From positions 1,702,995-1,766,994 of the forward strand of contig JAHBZH010000001.1 of assembly GCA_019635535.1 (NCBI GenBank): 64,000 bases of DNA, given 5' to 3'. Below are positions 56,319 to 64,000 of this stretch, one piece after another. The notes under the pieces are model-generated. The model saw only the letters and a list, made by a program, of their open reading frames with translations. It was not told the origin of the DNA and made no database searches. Position 1 is the stretch's first letter, and each line of letters opens with the position of its first letter. Source of the DNA: Sphingomonas sp. (GTDB taxonomy: Bacteria > Pseudomonadota > Alphaproteobacteria > Sphingomonadales > Sphingomonadaceae). A program made the translations under genes and the position numbers.

Positions 56319-57289
56319 CCCAGCCCGAACTGGTCGTCGTCGTCGACACCGAGGAGGAATTCGACTGGAAGAGCGATTTCTCGCGCACGGCGACCGCGAC
56401 GCGATCGATTCCCGCCCAGGCGCGCGCGCACGAAATCTACGACCTTTACGGTGTCGTGCCGACCTATGTGATCGACTATCCGGTCGCGACGAACCCTGAG
56501 GCTGTCGCCTTCCTGCGCGGCCTTGCCGATGCCGGCCGGGCGGAGATCGGCGCGCATCTCCATCCCTGGGTCACGCCGCCGCACGATGAAGAGGTGACGC
56601 GGCGCAACTCCTATCATTGCAACCTGCCGCCCGAGCTGGAGCGCGCCAAGATCGCGGCGATCACCCAGGCGATCCAACGCGGGTTCCGCGTGCGGCCGAC
56701 CGTGTTCAAGGCGGGCCGCCACGGCTTCGGGCCCGGTACGGCGGCGGCGCTGGCGGAACTCGGCTATCGCGTCGATTGCTCCATGGTCCCGCACACCAGC
56801 TATACGGCGGACGGCGGCCCTGATTTCCGGCGCGTGCCAGAGACGCCGCACTGGCTCGATGAAGAGGCCGGCCTGCTCGAAATACCGATGAGCGTCGGCT
56901 ATTTCGGCGCGCTGCCCGGGCTGGGCGCGAAGGCGGACTGGCTGTTCGATCATCCCCGCGCGGGGCGCCTGCATCTGCCCGGCATCCTGGCGCGCACCGG
57001 CATCGTCTCGCGCACCCGGCTGACGCCCGAAGGCGTGCCGGTTGCCGAGCAGTGCCGGCTGATCGAGGCGATGCTCCGGCGCGGCCGGCGCACCTTCACG
57101 CTCACCTATCACAGCCCCAGCCTGGCGCCCGGCAATACGCCCTATGTCCATGACGAGGCGGGGCTGTACGCCTTTCTCGGCCGGATCGACGCGGTGCTGC
57201 GCTTCTTCCGGGATTCGGTCGGGGGGCGCTTCACTACCTTGAGCGAAATCCACGCGCGCTGTACGGCGGAAGGCCGGCAGGCGGCATGA
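56315..57289 (+). CDS. Polysaccharide deacetylase-like protein (WalW type)
   Basis: 324 residues, beginning inside the previous stop. The NodB-homology motifs are visible: VVVVDTEEEFDWK (Asp11 region, first motif), GAHLHPWVTPP (HxH metal ligands) and TVFKAGRHGFG, with later TLTYHSPSLAPG as the last motif. No signal peptide, so it would be cytoplasmic. Such enzymes remove N-acetyl groups from sugars. Together with the upstream acyltransferase and oxygenase it suggests a cytoplasmic pathway that edits an acetylated sugar or glycan precursor, perhaps for a surface polymer. Confidence 0.83.
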   Translation: MTQPELVVVVDTEEEFDWKSDFSRTATATRSIPAQARAHEIYDLYGVVPTYVIDYPVATNPEAVAFLRGLADAGRAEIGAHLHPWVTPPHDEEVTRRNSYHCNLPPELERAKIAAITQAIQRGFRVRPTVFKAGRHGFGPGTAAALAELGYRVDCSMVPHTSYTADGGPDFRRVPETPHWLDEEAGLLEIPMSVGYFGALPGLGAKADWLFDHPRAGRLHLPGILARTGIVSRTRLTPEGVPVAEQCRLIEAMLRRGRRTFTLTYHSPSLAPGNTPYVHDEAGLYAFLGRIDAVLRFFRDSVGGRFTTLSEIHARCTAEGRQAA

Positions 57290-57349
57290 AGCTTCTTGCG
57301 AACGCTTCGCAATAGCCCTAAGGCGATTCGCCGAAGGGAGAATATACGG

Positions 57350-58399
57350 ATGAAACCCAGCGCGATTCTGGCCGCCTGTGCCGGCCTCATCATGCTCGCC
57401 GCGTGCGGCACCGGCGATGCCGGCAACAACAGTGCCCAGGCCGGCAGCGGGGAGGTCAATCTCTACACCGCCCGCCATTATGACAGCGATCAGGCGCTCT
57501 ATGATCGTTTCCAGCAGGAGACGGGCATTCGCGTCAACGTGATCGAGGGCCGTCCGGACGAGCTGGTCGCGCGCATCCAGAGCGAGGGCGAACGCAGCCC
57601 CGCCGATCTCTTCGTCGCCGCCGATGCCGGCGCCCTGTGGCGCGCGCAGCGGGCGAACCTGTTCCAGCCGGTTCAGTCCGAAACCCTGAACGCCGCCATC
57701 CCGGCCAATCTGCGCGAACCTGCCGGCAACTGGTACGGCTTCATGCGCCGCGCCCGCGTCGTCGCCTATGACAGCGCGCGCGTCCGGCCGGAGGAAGTGG
57801 ACAGCTACGAGAAGCTCGCCACGCCGCGTTTCCGGGGCAAGATCTGCGTGCGTTCTGCCGACAGCGTGTACAATCTCTCGCTGCTCGGTGCGCTCATCGA
57901 GGCGTGGGGCGAGGAGCGGGCCGAGGCCTGGGCGCGCGGCATTGTCGCCAACATGGCACGTCAGCCGGAAGGCGGCGACCGCGATCAGATCCGCGCGGTC
58001 GGCGCCGGCGTTTGCGAGGTCGCGATCACCAATTCCTATTATTATATCCGCATGGCCAATGGCGACGATGCGCGCGATCGCGAGATCACCCAGCGGGTCC
58101 GGCTCGGCTTCCCGAGCCTGGACGGGCAGGGGGCGCATGTGAACGTCTCGGGCGGGGGCGTGCTGGCCCGCGCTCCGAACCGCGACAATGCCGTCCGGCT
58201 GCTCGAATTCTTCGCCTCGGCGGATTCGCAGCGACACATCTCGGCCAACAACAACGAATATCCGGCCTCGCCCAATGTCGAGGCGCCGGAGCCGGTGGCG
58301 GCCCATGCGAACTTCACCGCCAATCCGATGTCGGTGGCGGCCTTCGCGGCTCGCCAGCCGCAGGCCCAGTCGATCATGAGCCGCGTGGGCTGGCGATAA
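57350..58399 (+). CDS. Ferric iron ABC transporter substrate-binding lipoprotein
   Basis: 349 residues from ATG 57350. A lipoprotein signal with lipobox LAAC and predicted lipidated Cys19 anchors it to the membrane. The mature sequence is a type II periplasmic binding protein of the FbpA/FutA family: EVNLYTARHYDSDQALYDRFQQETGI at the start and the Tyr-rich iron-ligand region VCEVAITNSYYYIRM. It captures Fe3+ for the permease encoded next. Its TAA stop overlaps the unusual ATA start of that gene. Confidence 0.9.
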   Translation: MKPSAILAACAGLIMLAACGTGDAGNNSAQAGSGEVNLYTARHYDSDQALYDRFQQETGIRVNVIEGRPDELVARIQSEGERSPADLFVAADAGALWRAQRANLFQPVQSETLNAAIPANLREPAGNWYGFMRRARVVAYDSARVRPEEVDSYEKLATPRFRGKICVRSADSVYNLSLLGALIEAWGEERAEAWARGIVANMARQPEGGDRDQIRAVGAGVCEVAITNSYYYIRMANGDDARDREITQRVRLGFPSLDGQGAHVNVSGGGVLARAPNRDNAVRLLEFFASADSQRHISANNNEYPASPNVEAPEPVAAHANFTANPMSVAAFAARQPQAQSIMSRVGWR

Positions 58400-60003
58400 A
58401 CAGCGCTGCTCTGACGGACGCCGCCGCGCCTTGGGCGCGGCGGTGGTCCCCCGGCCTGCTCCCGACGCTGGCCGCGCTCGCCGCCTTCGTGGCGGCGTTG
58501 CCGCTTCTCGGCGTCATCTGGGCGGCCTTTTCCGGCGAAACGGCGGACATCGCCGGCCGCGATGTGCTGCGCTACGCCGCGACCTCGGCCTGGCTGGCGC
58601 TGCTGGTCGGCGCGATCACCGCGCTCCTCGGCTCGATCGCCGCCTGGCTGGTGGTGATGCACCGCTTTCCGGGCCGCGACATCTTCGCCTGGGCGCTGGC
58701 GCTACCACTGGCGGCACCCGCCTTCGCACTCGCTTATGCCTATGGCGACCTGTTCGACGTGGCGGGGGAATTGCGCATGTGGATGCGCGCGGCATTGGGC
58801 TTCGACATGCCGTTCGAGATGCGGACCATATCCGGCGCGGCCTTCGTCCTCTCCTGCGCCTTCTATCCTTATGTCTATCTCGCCATGCGCGCGGCCTTCC
58901 TCAACCAGTCGGTCACGGCGCTGGAGGCGGCGCGGACACTCGGCTGCACGCAGCGCAGTGCCTTCCTGCGCGCCGCCATGCCGCTCGCCCGGCCCGCGCT
59001 CGCCGCGGGTGTGGCGCTGGCGGTGATGGAGACGCTCGCCGATTATGGCGCGGTCCAGTTCCTCGCCGTGCAGACGCTCACCACCGGCGTGGTGCGGGCC
59101 TGGTCGGTCTATGGCTCGACCGCCTCGGCGGCGCAGTTCGCCTTGCCTTTGCTCGGCGCGGCGGCTTTGCTGCTGTGGATCGAGCGGGCCGGGCGCAGGG
59201 GCAGGGGTTATGAAAGCGCCAATTCGAAATGGCGCCCGCTCCCCGTCACACCGCTCCCGCCGGCCAAGGCGGTTTTGGCCAGCCTGTTCTGCTTCGCCTT
59301 GCTCTTCTTCGGCCTGTTGCTGCCCTGCGGCTGGCTGCTCTGGAGCTCGCTCGACGTGGCGCCGCAATGGCCCCGGCTGATCGACGCGGCGACCCATTCG
59401 GTGACGTTGGGCGTGGCCGGCGCGGTCGTGACCGTAACCCTCGCCACCGCCTTGGCGTTGGGCGCGGCGCGGCTCCCGCTCGCCGCGCGCGTCGCCAGCC
59501 TCGGCTATGCGACGCCGGGTGCGGTGATGGCGATCGGCCTGCTCGCGCCGGCCGCTGTCATCTGGCGCCTTACGCCCGGCACATCCGGCTTCGCGGTCGG
59601 CATCGGTCTGCTCATCTACGCCTATTCCGCCCGGCTGATGGCCGCCGCGCTGGAGCCGATCGACGCGGGCCTCTCCAAGGTGACGGCCCGCATGGCCTGG
59701 GCCAGCCGCACGCTCGGCAAGGGCCCGGCCGCCACCGCCTGGAAGGTGCAGCTTCCCGTCGCGCGCGGTGCGCTGCTCACCGCCGGCCTCGTCGTCTTCA
59801 TCGACGTGCTGAAGGAATTGCCGGCGACGCTGATCCTGCGCCCGTTCAATTTCGACACTCTGGCGGTGATCGCCAGCAATTACGCGCTGGACGAGCGGCT
59901 GCCCCAGGCTGGCTGGCCCTCGCTCATCATCGTCGGTCTCGCGCTGCCGGCGGTGATCTGGCTGACGCGCAAGATTGCCATGTCGCGCCCCGGCGCGGCA
60001 TAG
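58396..60003 (+). CDS. Ferric iron ABC transporter permease (FbpB-like, two fused halves), apparent ATA start
   Basis: 535 residues if translation starts at ATA 58396. No ATG, GTG or TTG lies in frame between the previous gene and residue 33, where the first membrane segment is already under way. The overlap ATAA mirrors the common ATGA overlap, so one G-to-A change could have turned ATG into ATA while keeping the upstream stop (TGA to TAA). About twelve hydrophobic segments in two halves, each with an EAA loop: LEAARTLGCTQRSAFLRAAMP and SRTLGKGPAATAWKVQLP. It forms the membrane channel for Fe3+. Partner genes flank it. Confidence 0.87.
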   Translation: MNSAALTDAAAPWARRWSPGLLPTLAALAAFVAALPLLGVIWAAFSGETADIAGRDVLRYAATSAWLALLVGAITALLGSIAAWLVVMHRFPGRDIFAWALALPLAAPAFALAYAYGDLFDVAGELRMWMRAALGFDMPFEMRTISGAAFVLSCAFYPYVYLAMRAAFLNQSVTALEAARTLGCTQRSAFLRAAMPLARPALAAGVALAVMETLADYGAVQFLAVQTLTTGVVRAWSVYGSTASAAQFALPLLGAAALLLWIERAGRRGRGYESANSKWRPLPVTPLPPAKAVLASLFCFALLFFGLLLPCGWLLWSSLDVAPQWPRLIDAATHSVTLGVAGAVVTVTLATALALGAARLPLAARVASLGYATPGAVMAIGLLAPAAVIWRLTPGTSGFAVGIGLLIYAYSARLMAAALEPIDAGLSKVTARMAWASRTLGKGPAATAWKVQLPVARGALLTAGLVVFIDVLKELPATLILRPFNFDTLAVIASNYALDERLPQAGWPSLIIVGLALPAVIWLTRKIAMSRPGAA

Positions 60004-60010
60004 GCGGCCC

Positions 60011-61042
60011 ATGACCGTTTCGCCGCCGCCCATATTGGACATCCGCGCCGTCACCCGCGCCTATCCAGGGATCGTCGCGCTCGATGCCGTGTCGCTGGGG
60101 CTGTGTGCGGGGCGGATCACCTGCCTGCTCGGCCCGTCCGGCTGCGGCAAGAGCACCTTGCTGCGCCTGCTCGCCGGGCTGGAGCCGGTGGATGCGGGAG
60201 AGATCGAGGCGGCGGGCCAGCTCATCTCCGCGCCCGGCCGCACCGTCCCGCCGGAGGCCCGCAATATCGGCCTGGTCTTCCAGGATTTCGCGCTCTTCCC
60301 GCATCTCGATGTCGCACAGAATGTCGCCTTCGGGCTGGACGGTATGGACCGCAAGGCGCGCCGTGCCCGCGCGCTGGAGCTGCTCGATCGCTTCAAGCTC
60401 GCGCACCGCGCCGATGCCTGGCCGCACACCTTGTCCGGCGGCGAGCAGCAGCGCGTCGCCATCGCGCGCGCCTTGGCACGCGAGCCGTCGGCCCTGCTGC
60501 TCGATGAGCCCTTTTCCGGCCTGGACGGCGATCTCAAGGCGGAAGTCCGCCATGTCGTCCTGTCCGGTCTGCGTGCCGCGAAGGCCGCGATCCTGATCGT
60601 CACCCACGATCCGGAGGAGGCGATGCTGGTCGCCGACGATCTCGCCTTGATGTCCGCCGGCCGCCTGCTCCAGGCCGGCAGCCCGGAGCATTGTTATCTC
60701 AACCCTGCATCGCTCGCCGCCGCGCGGCTGCTGGGGCCGGCCAATCTCGTGCCCGCCGAGGTGAGGGCAGGGATGGCGCGCTCCCCGTTTGGCGAACTGT
60801 CCGCCCCGGACGCGCCGGATGGCCCGGCCACATTGATGATCCGCCCCGAAGCGCTGGGCATCGCCGGCGAAGGTGTCGCCGTGATGGTCACGGAGGTGCA
60901 TTTCGGCGGCGCCTTCCACGAAGTGACGGTGGAAGCCGAAGGCGTCGCCGTCACGCTGCGCCATATCGGCCCTGACGTTCCCGCTGCGGGCCCGGCGCGT
61001 GTTGCGATCGACCCGGCGCGGGCCCGGCTGCTGGCCGGCTAG
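60011..61042 (+). CDS. Ferric iron ABC transporter ATP-binding protein
   Basis: 343 residues from ATG 60011, seven bases after the permease stop. Walker A GPSGCGKST near residue 41, Q-loop VFQDFALFPHLDV, signature LSGGEQQR, Walker B ALLLDEPFSGLD and H-loop VTHDPEEA. A C-terminal extension (ATLMIRPEALGIAGEG through VEAEGVAVTLRHI) is a TOBE-like regulatory domain, as in FbpC. It powers the ferric transporter. It ends convergently with the M28 peptidase gene, one base apart. Confidence 0.93.
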   Translation: MTVSPPPILDIRAVTRAYPGIVALDAVSLGLCAGRITCLLGPSGCGKSTLLRLLAGLEPVDAGEIEAAGQLISAPGRTVPPEARNIGLVFQDFALFPHLDVAQNVAFGLDGMDRKARRARALELLDRFKLAHRADAWPHTLSGGEQQRVAIARALAREPSALLLDEPFSGLDGDLKAEVRHVVLSGLRAAKAAILIVTHDPEEAMLVADDLALMSAGRLLQAGSPEHCYLNPASLAAARLLGPANLVPAEVRAGMARSPFGELSAPDAPDGPATLMIRPEALGIAGEGVAVMVTEVHFGGAFHEVTVEAEGVAVTLRHIGPDVPAAGPARVAIDPARARLLAG

Positions 61043-61043
61043 A

Positions 61044-62639
61044 TTATTCCGCCGCCGGCGCGAACGGGCTGTCGGCGTTCCAGCGCGGCGCCGCCGGCGC
61101 GTCCGCGATTTCGCGCGCGATCAGGTAATTGAGCCGCACGAAGCGCGCCCCGGCGTCCCAGTTGAACGGCAGGTTCAGATCGTCGTTCACGCTGTGATAT
61201 TCGGTGGAAAGAAAGTGCCTGAACCGCTCGGCGCCTTCGCCGCCGAAGCCGGTCATCAGGAACACGGACGGCACGCCGGCTTGCACGAAGCGATAATGGT
61301 CGGAGCGGGTGAAGATGCCCTGTTCCGGCATCGGGTCGGGAATGACGCCGACCTGCATCCGCGTTGCGGCGCGCGTCACCGTCTCGCCCATCGTCGAATG
61401 TTCGGCGCCGAAGGCGATCACGTCGGAGAAATCGTAGGTCAGCACCGGCATGTCGAGATTGACGACGCCGACGATGCGTCCGTCGACGATCGGGTTGTGG
61501 ACGAGGTAATTGGCACCGATCAGGCCGATCTCCTCGGCCGTCACCGCTGCGATCAGGATCGGGCGGCGCGGGCGGTTGGCGGGGTCGGCCATGGCGCGCG
61601 CGACCTCGATCAGGGTCGAGACGCCGGTCGCATTGTCCATCGCCCCATTGCGGATCAGATCGGCATCCTCCGCATCGCCCTCGCGCCGGGCGCGCACGCC
61701 CAGCCCGTCGAGATGGGCCATCAACAGCACATATTCGTTCGCGAGGGCGGGATCGTTGCCCGGCAGGACGGCGACGACATTGGCGCTTTCGAATCGGCTC
61801 TGCGTCCCTTCGGCCCGTTCGGCGCGCACGTCCTGACTGAGCGCGAAGCCGCGCGGCCGGGCGCCACGGCGGCCGGCCTCGCGCATCACCTGTTCCAGCG
61901 AACGCCGCGCGCCCTGGAACAAGGCCGTCGCCGCATCGCCCTCGGCGGTCGCGCCGAAGCGCAGGCCGTCGCTTGAGAAAGGCCGCCCGTCGGCGCCGAC
62001 CCAGCTCACGCTCGGCCGGCCGGCCGCACCGACCAAGGCGCGCCACGGGAAGGTCCGGATGTCGCCAGCCGTGCGGATCGTGATCATGCCCACCGCCCCG
62101 CGCGCGGCCGCCATGCGCGCCTTGCCGGAGCTGAGATGCGCGCCGACGTCGCTGGCCGTGCCGGCGGGATAGCCGCTCAGCGCCACCACCACCTTGCCGC
62201 GCACGTCCAGTCCCGCATAATCGTCGAAGCCGATGCCGGGCGCATCGATGCCGTAGCCGACGAACACGGCCGGCGCGGTCAGGTCGAGCGCAGACGTGTC
62301 GGCGCTGGCGCGGATCAAGATGTGGCTGCCCTGGTCGAAGGTCCGTCCGCCGATGGTGAGGCGCGGCGTGCCGGCGAGGCTGGAGCGGACGAACTGGATA
62401 TTCTGGAACCAGCCGCCATTCGCGCCCGGCCGCAAGCCCAGCCCCTCGAACTGTGTCGCGACATAATGGGCCGCGATGTCGTAGCCGCGCGTGCCGGCCT
62501 CGCGTCCTTCCAGCAGGTCATTGCCCAGGAAAGCAACATGGGAGCGGAAGGCCTCGGCGGTGAAGACCGGTTCTTCGGCCGCGGCGGAAACGGAAAGCGA
62601 CAGCGCGGCGAAACCGACGAGCAGGCTCTTGAAATGCAT
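61044..62639 (-). CDS. Secreted M28 family metallopeptidase with PA domain
   Basis: 531 residues from ATG 62639 (MHFKSLLVGFAALSLSVSAAA signal peptide); an upstream in-frame ATG lacks signal character. A protease-associated domain (residues about 130-260, VFVGYGIDAPGIGFDDYAGLDVRGKVVVALSG) is followed by the M28 peptidase with zinc motifs LLMAHLDGLG, NGAMDNATGVST, AVTAEEIGLIG, LDMPVLTYDFSD, and EYHSVNDDLNLPF. It resembles the family of extracytoplasmic aminopeptidases and is distinct from the M28 protein at 5003-6385, which has a different zinc-motif context. Confidence 0.87.
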   Translation of the reverse strand: MHFKSLLVGFAALSLSVSAAAEEPVFTAEAFRSHVAFLGNDLLEGREAGTRGYDIAAHYVATQFEGLGLRPGANGGWFQNIQFVRSSLAGTPRLTIGGRTFDQGSHILIRASADTSALDLTAPAVFVGYGIDAPGIGFDDYAGLDVRGKVVVALSGYPAGTASDVGAHLSSGKARMAAARGAVGMITIRTAGDIRTFPWRALVGAAGRPSVSWVGADGRPFSSDGLRFGATAEGDAATALFQGARRSLEQVMREAGRRGARPRGFALSQDVRAERAEGTQSRFESANVVAVLPGNDPALANEYVLLMAHLDGLGVRARREGDAEDADLIRNGAMDNATGVSTLIEVARAMADPANRPRRPILIAAVTAEEIGLIGANYLVHNPIVDGRIVGVVNLDMPVLTYDFSDVIAFGAEHSTMGETVTRAATRMQVGVIPDPMPEQGIFTRSDHYRFVQAGVPSVFLMTGFGGEGAERFRHFLSTEYHSVNDDLNLPFNWDAGARFVRLNYLIAREIADAPAAPRWNADSPFAPAAE

Positions 62640-62810
62640 GAAACGGATCCCCCGGAACTGGTGTGGCATTGGCCTAATGCACTTGGGCGGAGCTTGCAAC
62701 GCCGTCGCCAAGCTGAACGCCCGCCAACAGCGCCAGTCAGCTTCTGTTCAACCCATCTATGGAAAACAACGTTTCGTCGCACGGTGAACCGCGACAAGGG
62801 AGTAAGAACG

Positions 62811-63065
62811 ATGTCGGTCTCGATCTTCGGAAAGCGTGGCAAGGCCCATCTCAGCGATCCTGCGCTGCGCGGCTATCACGTCGTCTATCGCGAGAACGAG
62901 GTGAACCATTGCCCCGGCTGCGGCCGTTCGCACTGGTATGTCGGCCGGCTTTCGGCGGAATGCGGCTTCTGCGGCACCGCGCTGCCGCGCATCGAGGGCA
63001 TGGCGATTGGTGCCGGCCTGTTCCGCGTCATGCGCCGCCCGGACGAACTCGCCCAGGCCGCCTGA
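62811..63065 (+). CDS. Small zinc-ribbon protein, 84 residues
   Basis: 84 residues from ATG 62811, eight bases after AAGGGAG. Two CxxC knuckles, Cys34/Cys37 (CPGCGRSHW) and Cys51/Cys54 (CGFC), form a likely zinc ribbon; the rest is basic. Such small proteins may bind nucleic acid or protein. No operon partner is evident. A strong hairpin follows at 63081-63108. Confidence 0.8.
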   Translation: MSVSIFGKRGKAHLSDPALRGYHVVYRENEVNHCPGCGRSHWYVGRLSAECGFCGTALPRIEGMAIGAGLFRVMRRPDELAQAA

Positions 63066-63080
63066 GCATTGCCCCTTGAA

Positions 63081-63108
63081 GCCGTTGCCGCACGCTCGCG
63101 GCAACGGC
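63081..63108 (+). terminator. Hairpin terminator after the zinc-ribbon gene
   Basis: Perfect 11-bp stem GCCGTTGCCGC / GCGGCAACGGC with an ACGCTC loop, 15 bases after the stop codon. The T-run is weak, so it may terminate incompletely. It separates the gene from tRNA-Leu. Confidence 0.6.
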
Positions 63109-63158
63109 GCTTGCCCTCTGTGTCATCGCTGCTATAGACGCCGCCTTGCCGGCCTCAT

Positions 63159-63243
63159 GCGGGCGTGGCGGAACTGGTAGACGCGCCAGGTTTAGGTCCT
63201 GGTATCGAAAGATGTGGGGGTTCGAGTCCCTTCGCCCGCACCA
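63159..63243 (+). tRNA. tRNA-Leu (anticodon TAG)
   Basis: 85 nt with acceptor GCGGGCG/CGCCCGC, D arm GGCGGAACTGGTAGACGC, anticodon stem CCAGG/CCTGG with loop TTTAGGT (anticodon TAG), a long leucine-type variable arm (TATCGAAAGATGT), T arm GGGGG-TTCGAGT-CCCTT, discriminator A and CCA at 63241-63243. It reads CUN codons. Confidence 0.97.
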
Positions 63244-63306
63244 GCCTTCCGTCATCGCCCCGCCCGAAGGCGCCGCCACAAGCTGACATGAAGGTTTGAT
63301 TTCGAG

Positions 63307-64000
63307 ATGCAGACTGTCGAGACGTTGAACGAGGGCCTGAAGCGCGCCTATCGGCTCACCATTCCCGCCAAGGACATCAATGCGCGCGTCGATGCCGAGC
63401 TGAAGTCGGTCGCGCCGCAGGTCCGGATGCCCGGCTTCCGCCCCGGCAAGGTTCCGGCCAACCTCATTCGCAAGATGCACGGCCCCGCGCTCGAGCAGCA
63501 GGCGCTGGAGAACGCGGTGCAGGACGGCGTCCAGAAGCTGATCGCCGAGCAGAAGATCCGCCCCGCCATGCAGCCGGCCGTGTCGCTGGAAGAAGGTGGC
63601 GAAGGCAAGGACGCGGTCGTCACCGTCGAGGTCGAGACGCTGCCGGACGTGCCGGAAGCGAAGCTGGACGGACTCAAGATCGATCGGCTGACCGTTCCCG
63701 CCTCCGATGCGATGCTGGACGAGGCGGTCGCGCGGCTGGCCGAGGGCCAGAAGAGCTTCGATCCGGCCCCGGCCGCGCGCAAGGCGGCGACCGGCGATCT
63801 CGTGATCATGGACTTCGAGGGCAAGGTCGACGGCGAACCGTTCGACGGCGGTAAGGGCGAGGGCATGTCGATCGAGCTCGGCTCGGGCCGACTGATCCCC
63901 GGCTTCGAGGACCAGCTCGTCGGCGTGAAGGCCAATGACGAGACCCAGGTGAAGGTCACCTTCCCGGACGAATATCCGGTCGATTATCTGAAGGGCCGCG
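63307..64000 (+). CDS. tig: Trigger factor, N-terminal part (truncated by window end)
   Basis: 231 residues in the window. The ribosome-binding domain starts MQTVETLNEGLKRAYRLTIP and contains the signature GFRPGKVPANLIRKMHG, which docks on ribosomal protein L23 at the exit tunnel. It is followed by the FKBP-type isomerase domain (GDLVIMDFEGKVDGEPFDGGKGEGMSIELGSGRLIPGFEDQLVG). Trigger factor is the first chaperone to meet nascent proteins. The gene runs off the right edge. Confidence 0.96.
   Translation, partial: MQTVETLNEGLKRAYRLTIPAKDINARVDAELKSVAPQVRMPGFRPGKVPANLIRKMHGPALEQQALENAVQDGVQKLIAEQKIRPAMQPAVSLEEGGEGKDAVVTVEVETLPDVPEAKLDGLKIDRLTVPASDAMLDEAVARLAEGQKSFDPAPAARKAATGDLVIMDFEGKVDGEPFDGGKGEGMSIELGSGRLIPGFEDQLVGVKANDETQVKVTFPDEYPVDYLKGR

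Overview
This 64 kb window is a high-GC chromosomal segment from an alphaproteobacterium, most likely a member of the Sphingomonadales. The evidence is gene content and order (gltA, gltX, comEC and lexA together; ppiD, tpiA, secG and pyrG together; proS, lolC, lolD and dnaE together), a short prolyl-tRNA synthetase without an editing insert, and a lexA operator built on the alphaproteobacterial GTTC-N7-GTTC pattern. No rRNA operon, CRISPR array, prophage or intact insertion sequence was seen. The species assignment is inference.

Layout. 1-4.7 kb: the first codons of gyrA (minus strand, cut by the window edge), two tandem secreted TPR proteins, and a PAS/histidine-kinase-like protein. 4.7-5 kb: tRNA-Pro(TGG) and a CAT-anticodon tRNA, probably tRNA-Ile2. 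5-9 kb: secreted M28 and S9 peptidases. 9-12.2 kb: ettA, then a visibly AT-rich HEPN-motif gene and a VapBC toxin-antitoxin pair, the clearest accessory islet. 12.3-19 kb: gamma-glutamyltransferase, a GNAT protein, a NYN/LOTUS-type putative RNase, an unrecognised membrane protein, a DUF2336-like protein and a second kinase-like protein. 19-30.6 kb: housekeeping genes (GFA protein, gltA, gltX, comEC, lexA, trpG/pabA, ppiD, tpiA, secG, pyrG). 30.9-45.4 kb: a LuxR-type regulator and two complete neighbouring chaperone-usher pilus clusters of the spore-coat-U (archaic, Csu-like) type. 45.8-52.6 kb: proS, lolC, lolD, dnaE. 52.6-61 kb: an acyl-CoA synthetase, a tightly overlapping acyltransferase/JmjC/deacetylase operon, and a ferric-iron ABC transporter. 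61-64 kb: a second M28 peptidase, a small zinc-ribbon protein, tRNA-Leu(TAG) and the start of tig.

The most interesting system is the twin pilus locus. Each cluster encodes a small SCPU-like subunit, a probable major pilin, a PapD-like chaperone, an outer-membrane usher, a tip-type protein and a second small secreted protein. Both are preceded by a duplicated leader of about 300 nt with an upstream box, an ATCCCC-N6-GGGGAT palindrome at the same 122-nt spacing, and two RNA hairpins. One hairpin has an identical 10-nt loop on a stem that differs by compensatory changes, which points to a selected RNA structure. In both clusters a strong intrinsic terminator lies between the pilin gene and the chaperone gene, a simple way to make more pilin than assembly machinery.

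Other points: two paralogous kinase-like proteins have complementary defects (one keeps the phosphoacceptor His with a degraded ATPase domain, the other keeps the ATPase motifs and lacks the His). trpG/pabA stands alone without trpE, trpD or trpC. The ferric permease gene appears to start at ATA. comEC reads 131 nt into lexA.
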